This document shows positions 1 to 8,447 of a stretch of 64,000 nucleotides of DNA, piece after piece. The DNA is taken from positions 124,001 to 188,000 of the forward strand of contig NZ_LWTX01000009.1 in NCBI RefSeq assembly GCF_002094305.1. The letters run 5' to 3'. This DNA comes from Prescottella equi. GTDB lineage: Bacteria; Actinomycetota; Actinomycetes; Mycobacteriales; Mycobacteriaceae. The notes under the pieces are model-generated. The model did no database searches. It saw only the letters and a list, made by a program, of their open reading frames with translations, and had not been told where the DNA came from. The translations under genes were made by a program, and so were the position numbers. Numbering within the stretch: position 1 is the first letter of the stretch; every line of letters starts with the position of its first letter.

Positions 1-933
1 TCGCGGCAGGTGCCCGAGGCGTGGCGCGGCGGCTACGGATTCCTGCCTCGCGTCGACCCGATCACCGAACCCGCTGCCGGACAGACGGAATGGGAGTGGT
101 GGCGCGGCGTGCTCGCCGGTCTCGTCACCGACGAACTGAACCCGCTCCCGGTTGTGGCGTCGATGGGGTTGCCCGCGCGCTCGGAGGCGGTGATGCCGGG
201 GGCGCCCGCGCAACGGTGGTGGGTTCACGGGGTACTGCCACGCGGGCACATGACCGAGGAAACGTGCTCGCTTGCCGGCGTGGAACGGAGCATCTGGCTC
301 TACGAGCCGCCGGGGATCGCCGACCGGGACCGTCCGGTGCTGGTCGTCTTCGACGGCCGGGTGGCTGCGGTCGAGATTCCGCTGTCGTCCGCGCTCGACC
401 GGTTGGGAGCTCGTGGCTACCGGGTGCCGCTGGTGGTGATGATCGACAGCATCGAACCGGGGCTGCGATCACGTGAACTACCCTGCAGTCCAGACTTTCT
501 CGACGCACTCACCGGCGACCTACTGCCGCATCTGCGTGAGCGCTGGGGCGCCACCGGTGATCCCTCGTCGGTGCTGGCCGGCGGGTCCAGCTACGGCGGG
601 CTCGCCGCCACGTACGCGGCGTTGCAGGCCCCCGAGCATGTCGGCGGAGCGGTGAGCCTGTCGGGATCGTTCTGGTGGCCGCGGCCCCCGATGGCGGGAC
701 GGTCCATCCAGGATCGGCTCGCGGAGCTCGAGGTGGGTGGATCGCGCTTCTGGATGGCCGCCGGGCTGCTCGAGCCCCGACTGATCGAGGAGAATCGCGA
801 GGTACGGGACCTACTGCGGGCCAGAGGGTTCGATGTGACCTACCGCGAGTTCTGCGGCGGCCACGACTACATCCAGTGGCGCGATCTGCTGGTCGAGGGG
901 GCGTCGGCGCTGCTGGGTCGTTCCGACGTCTGA
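1..933 (+). CDS. Enterochelin esterase-like alpha/beta hydrolase (5' partial)
   Basis: The reading frame is open from base 1; the GTG at 10 lies inside a conserved N-terminal stretch (WRGGYGFLP) like that of Fes, so the true start lies before the window. Fes-family esterases hydrolyse ferric-siderophore trilactones in the cytoplasm to release iron. Visible features are the N-terminal Fes domain followed by an esterase-D-like fold with the nucleophile elbow GGSSYGG, an acidic strand VVFDGR and a C-terminal His in CGGHDYIQW that is the likely catalytic His. The substrate cannot be read from the sequence; carbonate or other esters are possible. The iron-box-controlled binding protein at 6451 is consistent with a siderophore role but is not in the same operon. 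Confidence 0.85.
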   Translation, partial: SRQVPEAWRGGYGFLPRVDPITEPAAGQTEWEWWRGVLAGLVTDELNPLPVVASMGLPARSEAVMPGAPAQRWWVHGVLPRGHMTEETCSLAGVERSIWLYEPPGIADRDRPVLVVFDGRVAAVEIPLSSALDRLGARGYRVPLVVMIDSIEPGLRSRELPCSPDFLDALTGDLLPHLRERWGATGDPSSVLAGGSSYGGLAATYAALQAPEHVGGAVSLSGSFWWPRPPMAGRSIQDRLAELEVGGSRFWMAAGLLEPRLIEENREVRDLLRARGFDVTYREFCGGHDYIQWRDLLVEGASALLGRSDV

Positions 934-1121
934 TCGGGGTTCCCGTTCCGGCGGAAAGCTGACATACTCCGGCCAGGGTCGCCGCGCCGGTCGCGGTGGG
1001 TTCGAAAGTGGTGAGTGTCTTGGCCACCCCGGCCGTTGTCGAGGGGCGTGGACTACCGACGGCGTCGTCGCGTCCAGCGGGCTGCCTCGACGTCTTCCTT
1101 CTGGCACTGAACATTCCGGAC

Positions 1122-2348
1122 ATGCCGGACGACTCGGCCGAGCGTTCGGAGCTGCCGGGAGGCTGCGGGTCCGGGCCGTTCCTGCCCGCGTCGAATCCCG
1201 ACCCGGTGAGCGTGTCGCTGCCGGTGAACCTGCTCGCCGTACGGGAGTGCGTCGAGTTCACGGCAGACCCGCTGGTGTTCGGAAACGGCTCGGCCCCGAT
1301 CCATGTCGGACCACCGGCGCACTGCCTGTCGCTGTGGGTGGTTCCCGGTCACGGGGTGGTGCTCGCGTGCGAGGACTGGACCGCCGATCCGGTCGAGGGG
1401 CTCGCGGACTGGCGTGCGAGCGGCGTCGACGGCGCGGTCGACCGCTTGCTCGCGCCCTTCGGGTTCACCACCGACACGCGTCTGCGTGACGTCTTCCCGG
1501 ACGCGCACGCTGTGCTGCCGAATGTCCGGCTGGCCGATCTGGTCGCGGGTACCGGGCACGAACGCGCGTCGGCCGGACTGGTCGTCGAGGTGCGCGGCGA
1601 CGGCGGTGACCGCGTCCGGCAGGGCGTGGGTGGGCGCGGAACCGATGTCGCCGGGTGGCGGTGGGACCGCGTGGCCCTCGCCGAACGGCCCGCGCGGGAG
1701 GGCGCCGTCGTCGCCGTCCGGGAGGACGCGGGCGCGATCCTGCTCGACCTCGAGGCGGTCGCCGCAGATCACGATCACGCCGTGTTCGGGGTGAGCGAGA
1801 TGATCCGGGCCCTGGTCCCGTGGGTCGCCGTCCGGGCGCGGCACGCCGCCGACTACCGGTTGGTGCTCGATCATCTGCGCGATCACGCGGCACTCGAGGA
1901 TTCGCGCCTGCTGGCGGCCCTCGACGACGTCGCGGCCGTGCAGGCGCGGCGCATGGAGCGAGTGCTGCTGGTCGCCGAGGCGCGGCACGACGGAGCGGCA
2001 CTGGCCAGGATGGGGCCCGCACAGCTGCGGACGATGCTGGTCCGGCGGCTGTCGACGGAGATGGCAGCGCTCGACGCCGAACTGGGGGAGGCGACGCGAG
2101 TGATCGAGCGGGCGTTGCTGCGCAGTGCCGAACGTCGCGGACACCGGCACTCGAGGATCGCGCAGGCGTGGTCGGTCGCGGCCGGTGTCATCGCGGTGGT
2201 TGCGGTGTTCGCTGCGCTTGCGGCAGTGCCGGCGGTGGATCAGCCGACGCTGTTCGGGCACTGGCTCGAGGCGCTGGCCGCGACGATCGCCATCACCGCG
2301 GGCGTCATAGTCGTCGTGGTCGCCTGGCGGCGACCGCCCGGCCGGTGA
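1122..2348 (+). CDS. Hypothetical protein with two C-terminal membrane helices
   Basis: I do not recognise this family. The frame is open from a GTG at 996, but the first 40 codons have weaker G/C third-position bias and no clear ribosome binding site, so I place the start at ATG 1122 (408 residues); 996 remains possible. The body is soluble and alpha-helical, with an Arg/Glu/Ala-rich, coiled-coil-like stretch before two hydrophobic helices near the C terminus (AAGVIAVVAVFAALAA and a second rich in Ile/Val) separated by a short loop, ending RRPPGR. This suggests a tail-anchored protein with a large cytoplasmic domain. A long opposite-strand frame over the same bases is taken as a shadow. Confidence 0.6.
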   Translation: MPDDSAERSELPGGCGSGPFLPASNPDPVSVSLPVNLLAVRECVEFTADPLVFGNGSAPIHVGPPAHCLSLWVVPGHGVVLACEDWTADPVEGLADWRASGVDGAVDRLLAPFGFTTDTRLRDVFPDAHAVLPNVRLADLVAGTGHERASAGLVVEVRGDGGDRVRQGVGGRGTDVAGWRWDRVALAERPAREGAVVAVREDAGAILLDLEAVAADHDHAVFGVSEMIRALVPWVAVRARHAADYRLVLDHLRDHAALEDSRLLAALDDVAAVQARRMERVLLVAEARHDGAALARMGPAQLRTMLVRRLSTEMAALDAELGEATRVIERALLRSAERRGHRHSRIAQAWSVAAGVIAVVAVFAALAAVPAVDQPTLFGHWLEALAATIAITAGVIVVVVAWRRPPGR

Positions 2349-2394
2349 CGGCGATGGTCGTCTGCGGAACCCGCCCGGATGGCAGGATCGGGGT

Positions 2395-2979
2395 ATGGCC
2401 CTCACCTTGAACCTCGTCGGTGACCCCGAAGCGGACGCCCTGCTGGCGTCGGATCCGCTCGCGCTGCTGATCGGCATGCTGCTCGATCAGCAGGTGCCGA
2501 TGGAGACCGCCTTCGCCGGACCGAAGAAGCTCGACGACCGTCTCGGGGGCCTCGACGTCCACAAGATCGCCGAGATGAGCCCGGACGACTTCATCGCGGT
2601 GTGTGCGCAGCCGCCCGCGGTGCACCGGTTCCCGAAGTCGATGGGGGAGCGCATCCAGTCGCTGTGCGGCTACATCGTGGAGCACTACGACGGCGACACC
2701 GCCGCGATCTGGACGTCGGGCCGGCCGAGCGGCAAGGAAGTGCTGAAGCGGCTCAAGGCGCTGCCCGGGTACGGCGACCAGAAGGCTCGAATTTTCCTGG
2801 CGCTGTTGGGTAAGCAGATCGGCGTACAGCCGGAGGGCTGGCGTGAGGCGGCCGGAGCCTACGGTGACGAGGGCTCTCGTCGGTCGATCGCCGACGTCGT
2901 CGACAGGCAGACACTGCTCGAGGTGCGCGAATTCAAGCAGGCCGCCAAGGCTGCCGCGAAGGCGGCGAAGGAGAAGTAG
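2395..2979 (+). CDS. HhH-GPD-type base excision DNA repair family protein
   Basis: This 194-residue protein belongs to the small actinobacterial HhH-GPD family related to DNA glycosylases. The N-terminal segment carries LLIGMLLDQQVPMETAF, and a helix-hairpin-helix is seen at KALPGYGDQKARIFLALL near residues 120-140. The C terminus is Lys/Ala-rich (AAKAAAKAAKEK), a possible DNA-contacting tail. I see no iron-sulfur Cys cluster. A role in base excision repair is inferred from the fold; the lesion is unknown. It starts with ATG 2395, 46 bases after the membrane-protein gene on the same strand. Confidence 0.8.
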   Translation: MALTLNLVGDPEADALLASDPLALLIGMLLDQQVPMETAFAGPKKLDDRLGGLDVHKIAEMSPDDFIAVCAQPPAVHRFPKSMGERIQSLCGYIVEHYDGDTAAIWTSGRPSGKEVLKRLKALPGYGDQKARIFLALLGKQIGVQPEGWREAAGAYGDEGSRRSIADVVDRQTLLEVREFKQAAKAAAKAAKEK

Positions 2980-3113
2980 GCGGTCGGCACCTCGGTACAG
3001 GTGAGGGAGCTGCCCGGGGCGGTCCCGACCGGCGACGGCGGTGAAAATGGCTGTCTCCGAGCATCGGTCGTGTGGTACACACCGGTGACCGTGAACTGCC
3101 GAGAGGATCCGTC

Positions 3114-3953
3114 ATGCACATCGCCGATGCCATTGCCGCCAACCGTGCGAACTGGAACGAGCGGGCGGACGTTCACGCATCCTCACAGATGTACGACGTC
3201 AACGGGTTTCTCGCCGACCCGGAGAGGATCTCGACTGTCGTCCGCAACGACCTGTCGGTCCTGGAACCGCACCTTTCGGGGACGGGCATACGAGGTCGAA
3301 GTCTCCTCCATCTGCAGTGTCATATCGGGACCGACACGATCTCGTGGGCACGACTGGGAGCGGTGGACGTGCACGGAGTGGATCTGTCGCCCAACTCGTT
3401 GAGGCATGCGAGCCGGATCGCCGACGCGGACGGCCGTGAAATCCGTTGGTTAGAGGGCGATGTGCGTTTCGCATCGAGCCTCGTGGACCGTAGCTTCGAC
3501 GTCGTCGTCACGAGTGTGGGAACGATCGCGTGGTTGCCGGAACTGGGTGACTGGGCGCGATCGATTCACGATCTCCTGGTTCCGGGCGGGGTGTTCATGA
3601 TCCGCGACGATCACCCCATCCTGGGGGCGATGGACCACGAACCGTGGTCGATCTGCGACGACTATCTCGGCGGTGACGGGTACCGCAGCTACGACGATTC
3701 GGGCTCCTACACCGAGAACTCTGCCGGTCGGATCAGTCAGGTCACGAACTACGAATGGCGGCACGATCTCGGCGAGGTCGTCGGCGCGCTGCTCGACGCG
3801 GGGCTCGTGATAGAGGCTCTGGCCGAGCTGCCGTACATGGATTGGCCGGCGTTCGAGGATCTGGTGCCCTGTCCACGAGGCTGGGAGTTGCGGCAGGGCG
3901 CGCCCCGGATTCCGCTCAGCTTCGCTGTCGTGGCGCGGCGGCCGGCGGCGTGA
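3114..3953 (+). CDS. Class I SAM-dependent methyltransferase
   Basis: The 279-residue protein has a Rossmann-type SAM-binding core: motif I is HLQCHIGTDTISWA followed by an acidic strand end VHGVDLSPNS, and a second acidic motif is DVVVTSVGTIAWLPEL. The N terminus MHIADAIAANRANWNERADVH is typical of actinobacterial methyltransferases annotated as UbiE/Methyltransf_11-like. The substrate is unknown. Start ATG 3114 is preceded by GAGAGG; an upstream in-frame GTG at 3072 would add 14 unlikely residues. The next gene starts about 30 bases downstream, so co-transcription with the VOC gene is plausible. Confidence 0.85.
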   Translation: MHIADAIAANRANWNERADVHASSQMYDVNGFLADPERISTVVRNDLSVLEPHLSGTGIRGRSLLHLQCHIGTDTISWARLGAVDVHGVDLSPNSLRHASRIADADGREIRWLEGDVRFASSLVDRSFDVVVTSVGTIAWLPELGDWARSIHDLLVPGGVFMIRDDHPILGAMDHEPWSICDDYLGGDGYRSYDDSGSYTENSAGRISQVTNYEWRHDLGEVVGALLDAGLVIEALAELPYMDWPAFEDLVPCPRGWELRQGAPRIPLSFAVVARRPAA

Positions 3954-3982
3954 GGCTGGACGACGGGCGCAGGATGGATGCC

Positions 3983-4423
3983 ATGGCACACGTGAAACGT
4001 TTCGACCATGTCGGCATCACCGTCGCGGACCTCGACACGGCGACGGCGTTCTTCGTCGGTCTCGGACTCGAGGTGGAGGGCACCGGATCCGTGGAGGGGG
4101 AGTTCGTCGAGACGGTGTGCGGCATCCCCGGCGCGCACTGCAACATCGTGATGCTGCGGCCGCCCGGCGCGGGGGCCCGGCTGGAACTGTCGTCGTTCGT
4201 CACACCCGAGCACGCGTCGGGGTCGCCGATGGCGATGGCGAACGAGCTCGGGCTGCGCAACGTTTCCTTCGAGGTCGGCGACCTCCAGGCGGCCGTCGAT
4301 GCGGTCGCCGCGGACGGGTACGGGCTCGTCGGTGGCATCGGCGAGTACGAGAGCAGCGTGCGCATGGCGTATGTGCGTGGGCCCGAAGGGATCATCGTGT
4401 CCCTGTTCGAGCAGCTCGGCTGA
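3983..4423 (+). CDS. VOC (glyoxalase/dioxygenase superfamily) protein
   Basis: About 146 residues with two beta-alpha-beta-beta-beta modules of the vicinal oxygen chelate fold: it opens KRFDHVGITVADLDTATAFF and closes VRGPEGIIVSLFEQLG, where the Glu near the end is the usual last metal ligand. The first-module His (FDHVGI) is present, consistent with a metal site. ATG 3983 is chosen because AGGA lies 8-10 bases upstream; ATG 3974 in the same frame is an alternative. The last 32 bases overlap the 3' end of the convergent FtsW-like gene. The substrate is unknown. Confidence 0.8.
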   Translation: MAHVKRFDHVGITVADLDTATAFFVGLGLEVEGTGSVEGEFVETVCGIPGAHCNIVMLRPPGAGARLELSSFVTPEHASGSPMAMANELGLRNVSFEVGDLQAAVDAVAADGYGLVGGIGEYESSVRMAYVRGPEGIIVSLFEQLG

Positions 4424-5822
4424 CGTCCCCGCGCCCCTGTCGTCGCGTGTGACCGATGCGGTCCGCGGCGCGCTCGGTGGTGCGCCGGTACACGGCTCGG
4501 GCGGTCGCCGGCCGCGTGGGGCGTCCGAACACCACCTGCATCCAGCGTCCACCGCCGTCGTGCAGCGAGACGACAGCCTCGGGTTCGCGTAGTGCGGCGT
4601 GGGCGATGAATCCGAAGATCATCATCGTGGTGATCATCGAGGTGCCGCCCGCGGAGATCAACGGCAGCTGAAGTCCCGTGACCGGTATGAGGCCGACGAC
4701 GTAGGCGACGTTGATGAACGCCTGCAGCACAATCCACGTGGTGGACGCTGCCGCGAGAAGACGCAGGAAGGGATCGGTCGAGCGCTGAGCGATCCGCATG
4801 CCGGTCAGGAGCACTACCACGAACAGCCCGATGAGCATGGCCGCGCCGACGAAGCCCAGTTCCTCACCGATGACCGCGAAGATGAAGTCGTTGTGGGACT
4901 GCGGCAGGTAGCTCCACTTCGCGTCCGACTGCCCCAGGCCCTTGCCGAACAACCCACCGTTGGCGAGGGCGTACTTGGCCTGGATGGTCTGGTAGTTCAA
5001 CCCCTGCGGGTCGAGGTCGGGATTCATGAAGGCCTTGATCCGGTCCGAGCGGTAGCCCGCGGTCAGGCCGAGGACCACCGACGTCGAGACGGCGGCGACG
5101 GTGATCGTGGCGACCGTGCGGGTGCGGAATCCGCCGAACCACAGCATCGACATCAAGATGATGCCGATCGTGATCATGGTGCCGAGATCGCGCTGGAGCA
5201 CGACGAGCGCCATGACCGTCACGCTCACCACGGCCAGCGGTTTGAGTGCGGTGTTCACGTCGGCACCCGCCGACTGGTAGTTGGCGATCAGATGCGCACA
5301 CCAGAGCACCAGCGCGACCTTCGCGAACTCCGATGGCTGAAAGGAGATTCCGCCGACGACGAACCAGCTACGGGCGCCCATCTGCTCGACACCGATTCCG
5401 GGAACGAGGACGAGGACGAGGAGCACCCCGGCCATTCCGAGGAGCCACGGCGCCCACGTGCGCAGCGTCCTGGTGTCGATGCGCACGATGGCGACGAAGG
5501 CGACGGCTCCGATGGCCGCATACATCGACTGGGGAAGGAATCGCGCATAGGGCGATCCGGAGGTCACGAACGACTCGACGCTCGACGACGACAGCACCAT
5601 GGTCAGCCCGACGGTCACCAACAGGGCTGTCACGCTGAGGATTACGTGGAAATCGAACAACGGGCGCGCAAGCCACACGCCGAGCCGAGTTCTCGGCACC
5701 GGCCCGGTCTCCCCGGTTCTCGGTGTCGTCTTCGTCTTGTCGCGGCGGGTGGAACTGGGGACGTTCCGCGAACGGGATCGAGCCCGATTTCCCGCCCGAT
5801 CCATCTCCGGCTGTGCTCTCAC
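4392..5822 (-). CDS. FtsW/RodA/SpoVE-family peptidoglycan glycosyltransferase
   Basis: This 476-residue integral membrane SEDS protein polymerises lipid II glycan strands during division or elongation. About ten hydrophobic helices are seen after an Arg-rich N-terminal tail of some 45 residues. Hallmarks are GARSWFVVGGISFQPSEFAK (149-168) and QSHNDFIFAVIGEELGF (308-324), whose Asp312 corresponds to the essential Asp of FtsW/RodA, then GLIPVTGLQLPLISAGG. No Mur, ftsQ, ftsZ or class B PBP genes lie nearby, so this is probably a paralogue outside the division cluster. The C-terminal 50-60 residues are basic and cytoplasmic. The start at 5822 is the furthest upstream ATG; a second ATG six codons inside is possible. 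Confidence 0.9.
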   Translation of the reverse strand: MRAQPEMDRAGNRARSRSRNVPSSTRRDKTKTTPRTGETGPVPRTRLGVWLARPLFDFHVILSVTALLVTVGLTMVLSSSSVESFVTSGSPYARFLPQSMYAAIGAVAFVAIVRIDTRTLRTWAPWLLGMAGVLLVLVLVPGIGVEQMGARSWFVVGGISFQPSEFAKVALVLWCAHLIANYQSAGADVNTALKPLAVVSVTVMALVVLQRDLGTMITIGIILMSMLWFGGFRTRTVATITVAAVSTSVVLGLTAGYRSDRIKAFMNPDLDPQGLNYQTIQAKYALANGGLFGKGLGQSDAKWSYLPQSHNDFIFAVIGEELGFVGAAMLIGLFVVVLLTGMRIAQRSTDPFLRLLAAASTTWIVLQAFINVAYVVGLIPVTGLQLPLISAGGTSMITTMMIFGFIAHAALREPEAVVSLHDGGGRWMQVVFGRPTRPATARAVYRRTTERAADRIGHTRRQGRGDVSRAARTGTR

Positions 5823-5918
5823 GCCTCGATGCTCTCATGAACCTCCTGAATCTCATCAATCACAGAAGGTGGCGTCCGAGACCCGGGCACGCGCAATTCG
5901 ACTCGGAAGCAGTCGGGT

Positions 5919-6317
5919 TCAGCCGGGTGGTGCGAAGAACTCGAGCGCGATGTTGTCGGGATCGCGAAAGGACAGGCCCGAGCCGTAGGCGGCGGTCCGG
6001 ATGCCGCCGTGGGCGATGCCGAGTTCGTCGAGGCGGGACTTCCAGAAGTCGAGTTCTTTTGTGGTGCAAGTGAAGGCGACGTGATCGAGACCGATGTTCC
6101 GTTCGTCGAAAGCGGTGTCCGGGTTCGACCCGGTGTGGGTGTGCAGGCCGAACATCGTCCCGCCGCCGAGCGCGAACACGGCGTGATGAAAGGCGCCGGA
6201 TTCCTCGTCCTCGTCGAGTACCGGCGGCGCCCCGAACAGACGGGTGTACCACTCGGTGCTGACGGCCATGTCGGACACGGTGACGGCGATGTGGGTGAGG
6301 GCTGGGAATGGTGCCAC
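5919..6317 (-). CDS. VOC family protein
   Basis: A 132-residue single-unit VOC protein: opening FPALTHIAVTVSDMAVSTEWY, central IGLDHVAFTC, closing GLSFRDPDNIALEFFAPPG. The His in LTHIAV, the His in LDHVAF and the Glu in ALEFFAPP are in the positions normally used for metal binding. Start is GTG 6317 with AAGGGG 8-12 bases upstream. The gene is divergent from the siderophore-binding protein gene, and the shared 133-bp gap holds an iron box, so iron control of this gene too is possible. A near-identical C-terminal fragment occurs at 12728-12799. Confidence 0.85.
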   Translation of the reverse strand: MAPFPALTHIAVTVSDMAVSTEWYTRLFGAPPVLDEDEESGAFHHAVFALGGGTMFGLHTHTGSNPDTAFDERNIGLDHVAFTCTTKELDFWKSRLDELGIAHGGIRTAAYGSGLSFRDPDNIALEFFAPPG

Positions 6318-6410
6318 GAGAGACCCCTTCCTCGGGAATCGCTGACGCCGCCAAGCCTATCGCCGCAGGGCTCCGACCGGGGCGGTGTTGGTCCGGCCGA
6401 CACCCTCGAG

Positions 6411-6429
6411 TTAGGTTAGCGTCAGTTAA
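6411..6429 (+). promoter_or_regulatory. Probable IdeR/DmdR iron box
   Basis: TTAGGTTAGCGTCAGTTAA matches the 19-bp actinobacterial iron-box consensus TTAGGTTAGGCTAACCTAA at 14 positions by direct count, with a perfect left half. It sits 22 bases before the GTG of an iron-siderophore-binding lipoprotein, where Fe-IdeR binding would block transcription in iron-replete cells. Confidence 0.6.
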
Positions 6430-6450
6430 CCTCTTGGGAAGGTCTTTGCT

Positions 6451-7440
6451 GTGACTGTTCGTCGGCGTTCGCTCGCGCTCTCCCTCGTCGCCCTGGCCGG
6501 GACGTTCTCTCTGGTCGCGTGCAGTTCCGACGCCGCGACCGATGACGGTGCCGCGTCCTCGGGGGACGGGGCGTTCCCGGTGACCATCGAGCACGCGTAC
6601 GGCTCCACGACCGTGGAGGAAGCGCCCTCACGCATCGTCACGGTCGGATTCAACGATCTCGATTTCGTGCTGGCGCTCGGTGAGACGCCTGTGGCGACCC
6701 GCGCCTACTCCGGGTATGCCTACAAGGATCGGCCGTGGGCGGCGGGCTATGCCCGCGACATCCCCGAGGTCGGCGAGATGGATCTGCAGTACGAGAAGAT
6801 CGCGGAGGCGAATCCGGATCTCATCGTCGGCACGTACTCGCTGACGGAGAAGTCGGGCTACGACACTCTGGCGGCGCTCGCCCCGACGATCGGGGACCTG
6901 AAGGGGGCGAGCGGTGGCTCCGGCTCGTGGCAGGATCAGCTCGCCACGATCGGCCGGGCGCTCGGCAAGGAGAGCGAGGCTCGCGAACTGCAGCAGTCCG
7001 TCGAGTCGGACTTTTCAGACGCGAAGACGTCGAACCCGCGGTTCCAGGGCCGCACCGCCGCGGTCGCGATGTACATGGACGGCGATTTCTACATCTTCGA
7101 GGCCGGCGATCCGCGTGGCGACTTCTTCACCAACCTCGGATTCTCGACGCCTGCGCAGACCGGTTCGATCAGCGCCGAACAGCTGGCCTTGCTCGACCAG
7201 GATAACCTGATCGTCCTCGGCGCCACCAAGGAACAGCTCGCGTCGAATCCGGTGTTCGCGCAGCTCGGTGTCGTGAAGGAGGACCGTACCGTCTACCTCG
7301 GCGAGTTCGGCACGGACGTGCCCGCCGCGCTCGGGTTCGCGAGCCCGCTGAGCTTGCCGTACCTGATCGACGCCACCGTTCCGGCGCTGGCCGCCGCGTC
7401 CGACGACGATCCGGCGACCTCCGTTCCCACTGTCGGCTAG
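6451..7440 (+). CDS. Iron-siderophore ABC transporter substrate-binding lipoprotein
   Basis: A 329-residue FecB/FepB-type (cluster A-II, Peripla_BP_2) binding protein. The signal peptide ends in the lipobox LVAC with Cys24, so it is lipid-anchored outside the membrane. The mature part starts with an acidic Ser/Ala linker, then FPVTIEHAYGSTTVEEAPSRIV, the classic opening of siderophore-binding proteins, and has the two-lobed spacing with KIAEANPDLIVG in the first lobe. No permease or ATPase gene adjoins, so it must work with a transporter encoded elsewhere. The iron box at 6411 predicts induction in low iron. The next gene starts 9 bases after the stop, suggesting an operon. Confidence 0.9.
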   Translation: MTVRRRSLALSLVALAGTFSLVACSSDAATDDGAASSGDGAFPVTIEHAYGSTTVEEAPSRIVTVGFNDLDFVLALGETPVATRAYSGYAYKDRPWAAGYARDIPEVGEMDLQYEKIAEANPDLIVGTYSLTEKSGYDTLAALAPTIGDLKGASGGSGSWQDQLATIGRALGKESEARELQQSVESDFSDAKTSNPRFQGRTAAVAMYMDGDFYIFEAGDPRGDFFTNLGFSTPAQTGSISAEQLALLDQDNLIVLGATKEQLASNPVFAQLGVVKEDRTVYLGEFGTDVPAALGFASPLSLPYLIDATVPALAAASDDDPATSVPTVG

Positions 7441-7449
7441 GCGCGTCCC

Positions 7450-8397
7450 GTGTCCGCGATCTCGACAGTTGCCGAGCTGGAGGCGATCTACGGCGAGCAG
7501 CCGCCGCTCACGCTCGAGAAGTCGATCTCGGTGCTCGACGAGCACTGTGTCGCCTTCCTGTCGTTCGCGCCGTTCGCCGTAGTGGGAGTGCAGGGGCGTT
7601 CGGGCGCACAGCATTCGGTGGTCGTCGGCGGCGATCCCGGGATCCTGACGGCGGAGCATGCGACGGCGCTGCGCGTCGACGTGGCCGGAGGCGTCGTGCC
7701 GCCGGACGTCGAAGACGGCGCGCCCGCAGGGCTGGTGGCGCTGGTACCCGGGTACGGCGAGACGCTGCGAGTGAACGGGCGGGTGCGGCGCGACGGCGAG
7801 TCGGTAGTCCTCGACGTCGAGGAGGCGTTCCTCCACTGCGCGAGGTGCGTCACCCGCTCGAAACTGTGGCGCGACCACCAGCCGTCCGAACTTGCTCCGA
7901 TCACCATGGAGGACAGCGGGTTCGATGACCCGCATGTGCTGGCGTTCCTGGGAGCGACTTCGTTCCTGACGCTGTCGAGCACCGACGCCGGTGGTCACGG
8001 CGACGTCAGCCCCAAGGGCGACGACCGCGGCTTCCTCGTGCCTCTGGACTCCCACCGGATCGCGTTGCCGGACCGACCCGGGAACCGGCGCACCGACACC
8101 TTCCGAAACCTCCTCGCCAATCCCGCCGTGTCGCTACTCGCCCTCGTCCCCGGAGACGACCGCGTCCTCGAGGTGCGCGGTACGGCCCACGTGACCACCG
8201 ACCCCGCCGTGCGCGCACGGGTGCAGGGCGGCGGCGCGCTTCCCGAACTGGCGCTCGTGATCGACGCCGAACGGGTCGACCTCCGGCACGAGGACTCCCT
8301 GCAGGCGTCGGGTCTGTGGCGTCCGGACCGTCGGATACCGAAGGGCGCCCTGCCGGCAGCGGGTGCGATCTGGACCGCCCACGTCGGCGCCTCCTGA
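7450..8397 (+). CDS. Pyridoxamine 5'-phosphate oxidase-fold (FMN-binding) family protein
   Basis: A 315-residue protein with a split-barrel flavin-binding fold in its C-terminal half: FLGATSFLTLSSTDAGGHGDVSPKGDDRGFL, then DRPGNRRTDTFRNLLANPAVSLLALVPG, the pattern of MSMEG_1024-like PNPOx proteins. The N-terminal half resembles a degenerate second barrel. HCARCVTRSKLW around residue 130 carries two Cys. It follows the siderophore-binding lipoprotein by 9 bases, so iron-regulated co-expression is likely; reduction of ferric siderophore by a flavin protein is one idea, not shown. Start is GTG 7450. Confidence 0.8.
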   Translation: MSAISTVAELEAIYGEQPPLTLEKSISVLDEHCVAFLSFAPFAVVGVQGRSGAQHSVVVGGDPGILTAEHATALRVDVAGGVVPPDVEDGAPAGLVALVPGYGETLRVNGRVRRDGESVVLDVEEAFLHCARCVTRSKLWRDHQPSELAPITMEDSGFDDPHVLAFLGATSFLTLSSTDAGGHGDVSPKGDDRGFLVPLDSHRIALPDRPGNRRTDTFRNLLANPAVSLLALVPGDDRVLEVRGTAHVTTDPAVRARVQGGGALPELALVIDAERVDLRHEDSLQASGLWRPDRRIPKGALPAAGAIWTAHVGAS

Positions 8398-8447
8398 ACC
8401 CTCGCGCGACGTCGGTGGTCGCCCGGTCGAGCCGTCGTGTCGGTGGT

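Noticed and set aside
1053-2477. 474-codon minus-strand open frame opposite the membrane-protein gene
   Set aside because: Arg/Pro/His-rich composition typical of antisense shadows in GC-rich DNA; the plus frame has membrane helices and better codon bias.
4599-5840. 413-codon plus-strand frame opposite the FtsW-like gene
   Set aside because: His/Arg/Asp-rich shadow without motifs; the minus frame is a clear SEDS protein.
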